NCBI RefSeq assembly: GCF_030150205.1
Contig: NZ_JASLGT010000032.1
Coordinates: forward strand, 20,959 to 84,958
DNA length: 64,000 nt
DNA from: Niabella sp.
Lineage (GTDB): Bacteria; Bacteroidota; Bacteroidia; Chitinophagales; Chitinophagaceae
Reading direction: 5' to 3'
The notes beneath the pieces are model-generated. The model did no database searches, had not been told where the DNA came from, and saw only the letters and a list, made by a program, of their open reading frames with translations. This document shows, piece after piece, positions 19,717-28,469 of this stretch. Positions within the stretch are counted from its first letter, which is position 1. The number at the start of each line of letters is the position of its first letter. The position numbers and the translations under genes were made by a program.

Positions 19717-19724
19717 TAAGTTTG
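19717..19724 (+). promoter_or_regulatory. Candidate -7 element (TAAGTTTG) for the aldolase operon
   Basis: TAAGTTTG matches the Bacteroidota -7 consensus TAnnTTTG exactly and lies 32 bases before the ATG at 19757. No good -33 TTG is present at the normal spacing, so an activator may be needed or the match is accidental. Confidence 0.4.
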
Positions 19725-19756
19725 TTGCGATTGAGACTTTTTAGAATGATTCTTTT

Positions 19757-21082
19757 ATGAAAAGCTTGCTGAGTACTACAATAATGCATCCTCGTGACCA
19801 GATCACATTAATTATGTTGCGGATATACGACCGGGTACTTACCACTACCTCCGGAGGAAATATATCCATCATTGATGAAGACGAAAATATCTGGATTACA
19901 CCGGCGGGAGTAGACAAAGGATTGTTGAAACCATCCGATATTGTTTGTGTAAAAAAGGATGGCACCATCCTTGGCGTACATCAACCTTCGTCGGAGTACC
20001 CGTTTCACCGGGCTATTTATAAAAAGCGCCCCGATATAAAAGCGGTGATACATGCGCACCCTCCCGGTATGGTAGCCTTCAGTATTGTACGTAAAGTGCC
20101 AGATACCCGTGTGCTGCCGCAGGTGCGCGCGCTATGCGGCAACATCGGCTATGCGCCTTATGCAATGCCGGGAACCGAAGCATTGGGCGAACGGATTGCG
20201 GAGGAATTTAAGGAAGGGGTTTCGGTGGTCATAATGGAAAATCATGGAACGGTAACGGGAGGCTCCGATATATCGGATGCTTATCAGAAGTTTGAGCTGA
20301 TGGAGGCTACCGCAAAATCTATACTTTATGGCTACCGGATCGGAAACCTGCATACCCTTACCGAAACCTGCATCGAAAAACATTTGATGCGGTTTAAGAC
20401 CAGCCTGCCGGAAGAAGCGCAGGAGCCGTCTTTTTCAACCGCTAACCGGGAAAAGCGAACGGAGCTGCACAAAATTATTAACCGGGCCTGCCGCCAGGGC
20501 CTGATGATGGGCGCATACGGATCGATGTCTGTCCGGTGGGAAGAGAACAACTTTATTATTACGCCGGACGGTCTGTCTAAATGGGATCTTACACCCGGTG
20601 ACCTGGTGCAGATCCGGAACGGTAAAACGGAAAAAGGAAAAGTACCGGATAAAACCGTGTTGCTGCACCAGGCTATTTATGAACGCCATCCGGAGATCAA
20701 TGCGGTGATCATCACACAACCCATTTACCTCACTTCCTTTGCTATTACCGGGGCGCATTTTAACGTGCGCACCATACCGGAAACCTGGATCTATCTCCAG
20801 GATATACAAATGGGTGAATTGGGATGCCTGTTTGCCAATAAAGATACACAGCAACCGGTGCTGCCGGAAAATTCACCGGTAATGATTATTAAAAACGAGG
20901 GAGTGGTGGTGGCCGGTAATAAACTCTTACAGGCGTTTGATTATCTTGAAGTAGCCGAATTCAGTGCAAAATCATTAATATTGTCAACATCACTGGGAGA
21001 CATGATCCCGATAGAAGATAACGAAATTGAAGCCCTCGGAAAAGTAATGGGCCGCTGGAAAAACTATGAATGGAAAATATAA
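19757..21082 (+). CDS. Tandem class II aldolase/adducin-domain protein, probable sugar-1-phosphate aldolase
   Basis: Likely cleaves L-rhamnulose-1-phosphate (or a similar ketose-1-phosphate) to DHAP and lactaldehyde. At 441 residues it is about twice a normal aldolase. The first domain (about 10-205) keeps GGNIS, SSE (Glu80), HAH (His99, His101) and ENHG (His163), the Zn ligands and catalytic Glu of the fuculose-phosphate aldolase family. The second domain (about 232-430) is clearly homologous (GAYGSMSVR, HQAIYERHPEINAV) but has ITQ (319-321) instead of HAH and NEG (Glu381) instead of NHG, so it should not bind zinc. First gene of a three-gene catabolic operon. Confidence 0.85.
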   Translation: MKSLLSTTIMHPRDQITLIMLRIYDRVLTTTSGGNISIIDEDENIWITPAGVDKGLLKPSDIVCVKKDGTILGVHQPSSEYPFHRAIYKKRPDIKAVIHAHPPGMVAFSIVRKVPDTRVLPQVRALCGNIGYAPYAMPGTEALGERIAEEFKEGVSVVIMENHGTVTGGSDISDAYQKFELMEATAKSILYGYRIGNLHTLTETCIEKHLMRFKTSLPEEAQEPSFSTANREKRTELHKIINRACRQGLMMGAYGSMSVRWEENNFIITPDGLSKWDLTPGDLVQIRNGKTEKGKVPDKTVLLHQAIYERHPEINAVIITQPIYLTSFAITGAHFNVRTIPETWIYLQDIQMGELGCLFANKDTQQPVLPENSPVMIIKNEGVVVAGNKLLQAFDYLEVAEFSAKSLILSTSLGDMIPIEDNEIEALGKVMGRWKNYEWKI

Positions 21083-21122
21083 GATAGTGCAATTTATCAT
21101 CACCCTATAGAACCGTATTGTT

Positions 21123-22097
21123 ATGAGTCATAAATATGCTATTATACTGGGGAACCTGGGAAATACGCGCGACCGTTTTTGCCAGGGGTATAAACAGAAC
21201 CCCAGCTCAGAAGAAATGTTAAAGCTGGCACTGGAACGGATGCCGCAGATCCAGGGAATTGAGTTGGTCGGAAGCTGGGATATCCGGCCGGATAATGTAT
21301 CCGATATGAAGAAGCGATTGGATGATGCCGGTGTGGCCTGCGCCAGTATTATACCCGATACTTTTGGAAATCCGCTTTTCGGAAAGGGCAGCCTTACCAG
21401 CATAGACGCCAATGTGCGCCGCACTGCGCTGGATTACCTGCGGCAAATGAGCGAAGTGGCGCTGGCTATGAATTGCGGCATCGTAAATCTGTGGCTGGGC
21501 CAGGACGGCTATGATTATTTGCTGGCAACCGACTACGACCAGGAGCGGAGTTGGCTCACAGAAGCCACCCGGTCCGTTGCGGAAGCGTTTCCCACCCTCC
21601 GGTATGCCCTGGAATACAAGCCAAAGGAGCCGCGTAATTTTTCCTATCATGCACGCATGGCTGATACGATTCTGGCCGCAAAAGAAACCGGCTGCAGCAA
21701 TGTGGGCATTACCATTGATACCGGGCATAGCTTTTATGCCGGGGAAAATGTGGCAGAAGCAGTAGTGTTGGCCAAAAGGGCCGGCAACCTGCTGTATCAT
21801 ATGCACTTTAATGATAACCATGGAAGCTGGGATGATGATATGATCGTAAGCAGCGTACATTTTACCACGTACATTGAACTATTATTCTGGTTAAAGAAAA
21901 CGGGCTATGATGGCTGGATCTCTATGGATCAATATCCCTACCGGGAAGATGCCGTAGACGCCATCGCCGAAAGCATATGGTGGGTAAAGAAATATGAGCA
22001 GATCGTGGAAGACCATTATAATGAAATCGACGCACTCATCCGGGAAAATGATGCGGTAAAAACCTCCCGGTTTTTGCGCAAGCTGATACATGGATAA
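21123..22097 (+). CDS. Xylose-isomerase-like TIM-barrel sugar isomerase, probable L-rhamnose isomerase (RhaI type)
   Basis: Probably converts L-rhamnose to L-rhamnulose in the cytoplasm. The 324-residue AP_endonuc_2-type TIM barrel shows a plausible metal set: Glu164 (LEYKPKE), Asp199 and His202 (TIDTGH), His226/His228 (YHMHFND), an acidic trio DDD at 237-239 and Asp269 (SMDQYPY). The DxxH pair, the acidic cluster and a final Asp rather than Glu recall RhaI-type L-rhamnose isomerases more than single-metal tagatose-3-epimerases. It is shorter than typical RhaI enzymes, so another deoxy-ketose isomerase or epimerase is possible. 40 bases after the aldolase gene and 2 bases before the kinase. 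Confidence 0.75.
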   Translation: MSHKYAIILGNLGNTRDRFCQGYKQNPSSEEMLKLALERMPQIQGIELVGSWDIRPDNVSDMKKRLDDAGVACASIIPDTFGNPLFGKGSLTSIDANVRRTALDYLRQMSEVALAMNCGIVNLWLGQDGYDYLLATDYDQERSWLTEATRSVAEAFPTLRYALEYKPKEPRNFSYHARMADTILAAKETGCSNVGITIDTGHSFYAGENVAEAVVLAKRAGNLLYHMHFNDNHGSWDDDMIVSSVHFTTYIELLFWLKKTGYDGWISMDQYPYREDAVDAIAESIWWVKKYEQIVEDHYNEIDALIRENDAVKTSRFLRKLIHG

Positions 22098-22099
22098 CG

Positions 22100-23509
22100 A
22101 TGCAAACAAGAATACCGGTAAGTGCTGTTTTTGATATCGGCAAGACCAATAAGAAATTATTGCTCTTTGATGAGCAGTACCATATCGTAAAAGAGGATAT
22201 GGTTGTTTTTGATGAAATAACTGATGATGACGGCTTCCCCTGCGAAGACCTGGATGCGGTAGTAGCCTGGATATTGACGCATTTTCAGCAGTTAAAAGCT
22301 TCGCCGCTTTATCAGTTAAAGGCCGTCAACTTTACTACTTACGGAGCCTCGCTGGTATATATAGATGCTGCAGGAAAAAGGGTAGGGTACCTGTATAATT
22401 ACCTGAAACCTTATCCGGAAGAGCTTTTAAAGGTCTTTACTGCCCAAACAGGGGGCACTGCGTTTGCGCAGGATACCTGTTCGCCTCCGATGGGACACCT
22501 GAATGCCGGTATGCAATTGTTCTGGTTTAAAAAAAGGAAACCCTTGTTATATGCAGCGGTTGCAAACGTGCTGCATTTTCCCCAGTACCTGAGTTTTTTA
22601 CTAACCGGTAATAAAGTGGCTGAAATGACCAATATCGGTTGTCATTCTGCCATGTGGAATTTCCGGGAACAACAATATCATGCCTGGCTGAAAGAAGAAG
22701 CGCTGCTGGATAAGTTGTGTGCTGTTACACCGGGTGATAGGGCCGTGCCGGTGCTGAACGAGCAAACGGGTGAATGGATCGCGGTTGGTACCGGGCTGCA
22801 CGACAGTTCTGCGGCAATGATCCCTTATCTGCAAAGTTTTTCCGAACCGTTTATGATTTTATCTACCGGCACCTGGGCCATTAGTCTGAATCCTTTTAGC
22901 CGGCGGTTGCCCGACGAAGCAGCATTGGCAAACGGATGCCTGAGTTATCTTACCTATCAGGGTGCTCCCGTAAGCGTATCCATGTTGTTTGCAGGCAACG
23001 ACCACGAACAGCAGGTACAGCGCATCGCCCGCCATTTTAATGCACCGCCCGATTTTTATAAAGCCGTTGCTGCAGACCCGGTGGTGCCGGAAGGGTTCGG
23101 ACAGGAGGCTACCGGTACTGCTGGTGGCTATCCAGGCGCTACAACACCCTGCCGGTTTCACCAGCGGGATCTGAATGCCTTTAAAACGCCCGGAGCCGCC
23201 TATCGCCGGTTAATGATGGACCTGGTGTTGCAACAAAGCATTGCTTCGCAGCTTGTATTAACAGGCAGTGCTGTCAACAGCATTTATGTAGACGGAGGAT
23301 TTAGTAAAAATGCCCTCTTTATGGCATTGCTGGCGCGGGTATTTCCGCAACAGGAAGTATTTGCGGCCGCTATGAACCAGGGCACGGCACTGGGTGCGGC
23401 CCTGGTATTGCACCGGCACTGGAACCGGCAGCCGGTGCCGGTCTCATTTTTTCAGGTAAAAAAAATACCAGGTCCGAAAACTGGTGCGGGTCCTGCAACT
23501 GTAAACTGA
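22100..23509 (+). CDS. FGGY-family carbohydrate kinase, probable L-rhamnulokinase
   Basis: Phosphorylates a ketose for cleavage by the aldolase two genes upstream; L-rhamnulose is the inferred substrate. The 469-residue ASKHA-fold kinase has the phosphate-1 motif FDIGKTNKKLLLFD (about 11-24), TTYGASLVYID, STGTWAISLNP (about 255-265), and the C-terminal adenosine motif VDGGFSKNALF with NQGTALGAALVL (about 395-440). It starts 2 bases after the isomerase stop. The motifs fix the superfamily; the sugar comes from context (GH78, isomerase, aldolase). Confidence 0.85.
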   Translation: MQTRIPVSAVFDIGKTNKKLLLFDEQYHIVKEDMVVFDEITDDDGFPCEDLDAVVAWILTHFQQLKASPLYQLKAVNFTTYGASLVYIDAAGKRVGYLYNYLKPYPEELLKVFTAQTGGTAFAQDTCSPPMGHLNAGMQLFWFKKRKPLLYAAVANVLHFPQYLSFLLTGNKVAEMTNIGCHSAMWNFREQQYHAWLKEEALLDKLCAVTPGDRAVPVLNEQTGEWIAVGTGLHDSSAAMIPYLQSFSEPFMILSTGTWAISLNPFSRRLPDEAALANGCLSYLTYQGAPVSVSMLFAGNDHEQQVQRIARHFNAPPDFYKAVAADPVVPEGFGQEATGTAGGYPGATTPCRFHQRDLNAFKTPGAAYRRLMMDLVLQQSIASQLVLTGSAVNSIYVDGGFSKNALFMALLARVFPQQEVFAAAMNQGTALGAALVLHRHWNRQPVPVSFFQVKKIPGPKTGAGPATVN

Positions 23510-23523
23510 CAGGGGAGGTAATA

Positions 23524-23552
23524 CCGGTACCTTGTTCCGGCCGGAATACCGG
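23524..23552. terminator. Inverted repeat between convergent kinase and GH28-like genes
   Basis: CCGGTA (23524-23529) and TACCGG (23547-23552) flank the perfect palindrome TTCCGGCCGGAA (23535-23546). It lies in the 54-base convergent gap and could end transcription from both sides, but there is no T-run, so intrinsic termination is uncertain. Confidence 0.3.
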
Positions 23553-23563
23553 GCCATGCGCTG

Positions 23564-24865
23564 CTATTGAGGAACCGCTGAATGTTCAGATCTGATCAGG
23601 TTTACTTCCCGTATATGTTGACTCAATGTTTGGGTTTGATCCCGGTAAGTGACGGCCGTTGCTGCCTTTGAGCCGGTGTACACGCCATTCATAAACACAC
23701 AGTCGGCGATGGGTGATTTTACCTCAATCAACGCCAGGCCATCACCGGTGATATTGGATATATAGATATGGTGGATCTTATATGCGGTGGCAGCTTTCCC
23801 ATAACCGGTATTCCCCAGCAGAACCGTATAAGGGCTGCCTTTATAGGGCGGCGGAATTTCAGGATCGGCAACGGTAGTAACGCCGTTGATAAACACATGA
23901 TGAATGCTGGCGCTGTCACTGGCGCGGAGCGCCACCCCGGTATAATTGGTTTTGATATTGCTGATATGAATGTGCTCAATATCATCCGCGGAGTCCCTGT
24001 GCAGGGTGGAGGTAACCTGGTATGATTGCAGGTTGCCATTTGAATGATACGCAGCTCCCAGGTCAAGGGCAGAGAGTGCGATACAATCGTCGCCATTGAT
24101 CCCGGTTATATTCCTGATCTGGAAATATTTGCATCCCTCCCTCAGATCGATGGCGTCATTGTTGTAAGTGGTAACTTTTTCTCCCCTTATCCACCGGAAC
24201 TGCGGAGTAAAGAAGCTTAGATCCGAAAGCTCCGCATGATGTACGCGTTCAAACGTTACGGCCCAGGAATGGGCGTGCTCAAAGTGGATGTTTTTAAGTT
24301 TGAAGCCGTCTACATAGGCCATCAGGATCATAAAGTTCCGCCAGTCGGACAGCTGTTTTCTTCCGGGCTTCCCGGCATCGCTTCCATAACTGATCCGTTC
24401 CTTACTGTGATTGGCGTCATAGGCAGAAACCAGCCGGCGCAACCCGTCGCCGGTAGCCCTTGGATTGTTGGCTCCCTTCAGTATCACATTACCGATGCCG
24501 ATAAGCGCAATATTTTTATTCCATACCGGGTGCGCTGTACCTTCCCCTACATTATCACTGCGGAACATATTGTCACGGCAGCTGTCTGACAATTGAAGCA
24601 CGCAATTGTCCAACAGGATGGTCATCCCGGAGGGCACCAAAATGGCCTGGTCAATTTTCCAGATAGCGGTGCCATTGGCATTAAATGAAGGAATGGTAAT
24701 GGTATTCGTGTACCTGGCGGCCTTGCGGATCGCTTTCTGGATCCGTTCGGTATCGGTTCCTTTAAAATCATTGGGGGTAACGGGCAACGCCGCGGATGCG
24801 TTCGCTGCAAAGAACCCCAGCAACATTCCTGTATAGACGAATCTTAGCAGGTTCCGGTATTTCAT
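23564..24865 (-). CDS. Secreted GH28-like right-handed beta-helix protein with incomplete catalytic motifs
   Basis: Related to polygalacturonase/rhamnogalacturonase-type GH28 proteins; 433 residues from the ATG at 24865, with signal peptide MKYRNLLRFV...NASA. An upstream TTG in frame is less likely. The N-terminus (FKGTDTERIQKAIRKA) and the beta-helix rungs (FKLKNIHFEHAHSWAVTFERV, IRNITGINGDDCIAL, IHISNIKTNYTG) are typical. The NTD motif appears as NND (235-237) and the DD motif as GDD (258-260), but I see no GHG or RIK motif, so hydrolysis is doubtful or uses other residues. Convergent with the kinase; context suggests a rhamnose- or uronate-containing substrate. Confidence 0.75.
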   Translation of the reverse strand: MKYRNLLRFVYTGMLLGFFAANASAALPVTPNDFKGTDTERIQKAIRKAARYTNTITIPSFNANGTAIWKIDQAILVPSGMTILLDNCVLQLSDSCRDNMFRSDNVGEGTAHPVWNKNIALIGIGNVILKGANNPRATGDGLRRLVSAYDANHSKERISYGSDAGKPGRKQLSDWRNFMILMAYVDGFKLKNIHFEHAHSWAVTFERVHHAELSDLSFFTPQFRWIRGEKVTTYNNDAIDLREGCKYFQIRNITGINGDDCIALSALDLGAAYHSNGNLQSYQVTSTLHRDSADDIEHIHISNIKTNYTGVALRASDSASIHHVFINGVTTVADPEIPPPYKGSPYTVLLGNTGYGKAATAYKIHHIYISNITGDGLALIEVKSPIADCVFMNGVYTGSKAATAVTYRDQTQTLSQHIREVNLIRSEHSAVPQ

Positions 24866-25042
24866 GTGCAATTCGTTTTAAAAATCTGCTGCGAATTTAT
24901 TGCAAAACAGGATAGCATCGATGGATCTGTTAAATGGATACGACGGATGTTGCCGTCATCCCGGGTACGGGCCGCATATGTACGGCCGGCCGAACCCTGC
25001 AGCAGTGAACCTGTCCGTCGCTAAAAAATAAATTGAATCAGT

Positions 25043-25078
25043 TTTGGATAAGTAATTCGTTTTTTGCAACTTTGTTGC
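25043..25078 (+). promoter_or_regulatory. Candidate promoter with GCAAC-TTT-GTTGC palindrome for the metal-uptake operon
   Basis: TTTG at 25043-25046 and CAACTTTG at 25067-25074 (one mismatch to TAnnTTTG) are 20 bases apart, the normal Bacteroidota spacing. The -7 region overlaps an inverted repeat GCAAC (25066-25070)/GTTGC (25074-25078), a possible operator for a Fur/Zur-type regulator. The rest of the 270-base gap before the first gene holds nothing I can name. Confidence 0.45.
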
Positions 25079-25135
25079 GATTTGAGAAAAGCCGGCTTCT
25101 ATATCATCCTGCTGCGCTGTAAATTATCGGCAGCG

Positions 25136-25441
25136 ATGTTTGCACTGATCCTGCTTTGCTCATTTTCCATGCAGCTGCTGCACCAGCATCATTATGAAAA
25201 CAAAGTGATGTTGGAAAAAAAAGAAGCGCTGGTAAAAATGATCGCAGACCATTGTAAGATCTGCGATCAGATTCAGCACGGCGTTTCCTATGATGGATCC
25301 GTTCCGGATATTCAGATAGCGACTCCCATTGCGGCCATACCGGTGCATGGCGGACGCTATTATATCGGTTTTTATAAATTTACCTTACAGGGGTTTACCA
25401 ATAAAGGTCCGCCGGCTGCCATGGCCACTGCTATTGTTTAA
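25136..25441 (+). CDS. Small membrane-anchored protein with HxHH and CxxC, first gene of metal-uptake operon
   Basis: A 101-residue protein of unrecognised family. I took the ATG at 25136 (MFALILLCSFSMQLL); the frame is open upstream to a TTG at 25064, but that overlaps the presumed promoter. It has one N-terminal hydrophobic segment, then HQHHYENK, and further on HCKICDQ (a C-x-x-C pair near residues 41-44) and HGGRYY. These His/Cys positions suggest metal or redox binding in the periplasm. It lies 96 bases upstream of a TonB receptor in the same direction. A short CCCC-N6-GGGG hairpin (25448-25461) separates them. Confidence 0.6.
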   Translation: MFALILLCSFSMQLLHQHHYENKVMLEKKEALVKMIADHCKICDQIQHGVSYDGSVPDIQIATPIAAIPVHGGRYYIGFYKFTLQGFTNKGPPAAMATAIV

Positions 25442-25537
25442 TACATTCCCCACCTACGGGGTGTACCTGTTTTCCCTATTCCCAATTTAATGAAAAGATA
25501 AACGCGGGCGTTTGCCGGGTTTATTGCATTTCTGTAT

Positions 25538-27946
25538 ATGAAATTTATGCTCCTGCTTTGCTGCGGCATGTTTTGCTGCGTGGCAAATGCGCAGTTATAT
25601 CAGTTGACCATAACCGTTATCAATAAAGATGAACAACCTGTTCCCGGCGCTGTAGTGCAGTTGGGAAAGCGTCCTGCGATTCCGGTAGAAGCAGCTCCGG
25701 GCGCTTATATATGCAGGCGGTTATCTGCCGGTACTTACCCGCTCTATTTATCAGGTACCGGTTATCAATCCGTTGCCCGGCATATTACGATTACCGATCG
25801 GGATCTTTCGCTGCGCGTGGTGCTGTGCCGGGAAACGCGGCTTTTGGATGAGGTGATCGTATCTAACAATACAATGGGCCGGCGGAAAAGCGGAACACCG
25901 TTAAACCTGGAGATCGTAACCGGCGATGAGCTTCAGAAAAACCTGGGCGGAAGCCTTATGCAAAGCCTGGAGCGACTGCCGGGTATAAAGGCCATTGGCA
26001 TCGGATCCGGGCAATCCAAACCGCTGATCCGGGGCCTCGGATTTAACCGGGTGCTGGTGGTAGACCGGGGCATTAGGCATGAGGGACAGCAATGGGGGGG
26101 CGATCATGGCCTGGAAATTGATCAGTTTGCCGCGGCGGAAGTGGAAATCATAAAGGGGCCGGCTTCTGTTGCTTATGGTTCCGATGCAATAGCCGGTGTT
26201 ATCCGTATACAACCGCCCGCGCTGCCGGCGCCGCACAGCCTGGGTGGTGATCTGCAAGTGACCGGGAAAACCAATAACGCGTTGTATGGTGGTTCCTTAA
26301 ATCTCTACGGCCGCAAGCAACGGTGGTTTGCTACCGGAAGGGTAACCGGCCTCAACTACGGCGATTACCGGGTACCTGCTGCCCGCGTGTATATATACGA
26401 TTACCCGGTATCCCTGTACAAAAAATATTTAAGAAATACGGCCGGAGCAGAAACGGCTTTGCATATGAGCACCGGGTATATTTCGGACCGGTTCCGGTCT
26501 GTTTTTTACATCAGTAATACATTTAGTAAAAGCGGCTTTTTTGCCAATGCCCACGGACTGGAACCGAGGGCGGTAGATCCGGCGCTGCACGACCGGAGCA
26601 GCCGGGACCTGCAGATGCCGTATCAAAAGGTACGTCATTTTAAAGCCATCAGCCGGAACGATGTAAGGATGAACGGTCACCACCTGGAATTAGAACTGGG
26701 TTATCAGCAGAATTTCCGGCAGGAATACAATGTTTATGTCAATCATGGCTTTATGCCACCGGTTTATCCCGCTGCGATGACCATTCCCAAAACACTCGAA
26801 CGACAGTTTCTTAAACGGGTGTATGCTGTGAACCTTCATGACCGGCTGCAGTTGCGGCAACAGGAATTGCAGTTTGGGGTGAATGGAGAGATCCAGGATA
26901 ATGAGATCAGTGGCTGGAGCTTTTTGGCGCCGGCCTTTGATCAGCGGACAATTGGCGCGTTTGTATATGACCGGGTGAAGTTGGGTGAACGCATGCTGTT
27001 ACATGGTGCACTACGATATGATCGCGGCCGGATCCATATGCGCCGGTACGCCGATTGGTTTGCCTCCCCGCTTATCCGGAACGGGGATACGAACGCTGTT
27101 TATGTGGTACGTGCCGAAGAAAACGTCCGGCGTTTTAACAGCCTTACCGGGTCTGTTGGTGTTACGTATCATACCCGGCAATGGGAGCTGAAAGCCAATA
27201 TCGGTAAAAGCTTCCGGATGCCCATTGCAAAGGAGCTGGGTGCCAATGGTATCAATTATCATTATTTCAGCTATGAGCGCGGCAATGCGGACCTTGCCCC
27301 GGAAGCATCATACCAGCTGGACGCGGGATGGATGTTTACTAAAAACAAATGGCGTGTTCAGCTCAATCCGTTCCTCAATTATTTCTCCAATTATATTTAT
27401 TTAAATCCCACCCCGGATTTTGATTACCTGTATGGCGCGGGTAACCAGATTTTTGAATACCGGCAAAGCAGGGTATTGCGGTTTGGGGGAGAGCTGGATA
27501 TCGCCTTTCAGCTCCGGGAAAATTTAAAGGCGGAAGTACTGGGTGAATACCTGTATGCAGAACAGGTATCCGGCGACAAAAAAGGCTATACGCTGCCGTT
27601 TTCACCGCCATCCTCCCTGTTGCTGAATCTTACCTATCAGCCGGAACTCCCGGAATCTTTTCAACATACTTATTTTTCGGTGGATTACCGCATTACTGCG
27701 GCACAACAGCAGGTGGTGCCACCGGAGAAAAAAACACCCGGTTACCGGTTGATGCATCTGCAGGCAGGAACCGGCATCCGGATAAAACGGCAGGTAGTGC
27801 AGCTGCGTATGCAACTGCAAAATGTGTTCAACCTCCGCTACCTCAATCATACCAGTTTTTACCGGCTGATCGGGTTGCCGGAACAGGGGCGCAACTGGGT
27901 ATTGGTGGCAAAGATCCCTTTTGATTTTTTAAACAATAAACAATAG
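25538..27946 (+). CDS. TonB-dependent receptor, ZnuD-like, probable zinc/metal uptake
   Basis: Outer-membrane active transporter of 802 residues. Signal peptide (MKFMLLLCC...NAQ), a carboxypeptidase-regulatory-like domain (about 22-100), TonB-box region LDEVIVSNN, plug (about 115-225) with SKPLIRGLGFNRVLVVD, HEGQQWGGDHGLEID and GPASVAYGSDAIAGVI, and a barrel ending with VFNLRYLNHTSFYR. The EGQQWG-(D/E)HG plug motif is shared with the receptor at 31877-34348 and includes conserved His and acidic residues. Zinc is inferred from the neighbouring COG0523 GTPase and histidine-rich lipoproteins; haem or another metal is possible. It starts an operon-like run with the DUF4625 gene 2 bases downstream. 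Confidence 0.88.
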   Translation: MKFMLLLCCGMFCCVANAQLYQLTITVINKDEQPVPGAVVQLGKRPAIPVEAAPGAYICRRLSAGTYPLYLSGTGYQSVARHITITDRDLSLRVVLCRETRLLDEVIVSNNTMGRRKSGTPLNLEIVTGDELQKNLGGSLMQSLERLPGIKAIGIGSGQSKPLIRGLGFNRVLVVDRGIRHEGQQWGGDHGLEIDQFAAAEVEIIKGPASVAYGSDAIAGVIRIQPPALPAPHSLGGDLQVTGKTNNALYGGSLNLYGRKQRWFATGRVTGLNYGDYRVPAARVYIYDYPVSLYKKYLRNTAGAETALHMSTGYISDRFRSVFYISNTFSKSGFFANAHGLEPRAVDPALHDRSSRDLQMPYQKVRHFKAISRNDVRMNGHHLELELGYQQNFRQEYNVYVNHGFMPPVYPAAMTIPKTLERQFLKRVYAVNLHDRLQLRQQELQFGVNGEIQDNEISGWSFLAPAFDQRTIGAFVYDRVKLGERMLLHGALRYDRGRIHMRRYADWFASPLIRNGDTNAVYVVRAEENVRRFNSLTGSVGVTYHTRQWELKANIGKSFRMPIAKELGANGINYHYFSYERGNADLAPEASYQLDAGWMFTKNKWRVQLNPFLNYFSNYIYLNPTPDFDYLYGAGNQIFEYRQSRVLRFGGELDIAFQLRENLKAEVLGEYLYAEQVSGDKKGYTLPFSPPSSLLLNLTYQPELPESFQHTYFSVDYRITAAQQQVVPPEKKTPGYRLMHLQAGTGIRIKRQVVQLRMQLQNVFNLRYLNHTSFYRLIGLPEQGRNWVLVAKIPFDFLNNKQ

Positions 27947-27948
27947 AT

Positions 27949-28434
27949 ATGAATCAGACGAAACATTGGAAACGGGTAGCTGCAGGCATCTGTGGGGCGG
28001 TATTGTTCGCCGGCTGCTCAAAAGATAAGGACCGCATAAAAGATACAGAATATCCTTCGATCGATGTAACAGCGGCGGCGGCGTTTCCCAGGCAATGCAG
28101 CGAACTGATAAGAGGGCAACAATTTACCGCTAAAATACTGGTAGCGGATAATGCAGCATTGGGGTCGGTGAGCATCGATGTACACCACAACTTTGATCAT
28201 CACAGTCACAGCACCGAGGTAAACACTTGTAGTATGGACCCCGTAAAAACTCCGGTGAAGCCATTGCTTCTTGTAAAAAGCATACCGGTGCCACCCGGCA
28301 ACAGCACCTATACTGCTACGGCACAGATTGAGATACCTGCGGATGCCGATACCGGCGACTATCATTTTATGATAAAAGTTACCGACAAAGAGGGTTGGCA
28401 AACCATCAAAGGCTTAAGTATAAAAATTAAATGA
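27949..28434 (+). CDS. DUF4625 lipoprotein, histidine-rich
   Basis: A 161-residue lipoprotein (lipobox LFAGC, Cys about 23, followed by SKDKDR) with one DUF4625 domain: GQQFTAKILVADNAALGSVSIDVHHN, then DHHSHSTEVNTC, and DADTGDYHFMIKVTDKEGW. The cluster of five His in ten residues plus a Cys suggests metal binding at the surface or in the periplasm. It begins 2 bases after the TonB receptor, and a second DUF4625 protein lies two genes on, so it probably serves as a metal-binding accessory to the receptor. Function of DUF4625 is otherwise unknown to me. Confidence 0.8.
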   Translation: MNQTKHWKRVAAGICGAVLFAGCSKDKDRIKDTEYPSIDVTAAAAFPRQCSELIRGQQFTAKILVADNAALGSVSIDVHHNFDHHSHSTEVNTCSMDPVKTPVKPLLLVKSIPVPPGNSTYTATAQIEIPADADTGDYHFMIKVTDKEGWQTIKGLSIKIK

Positions 28435-28469
28435 ATCACGGAAACAATCACCATTTAAAAAATAAACAA

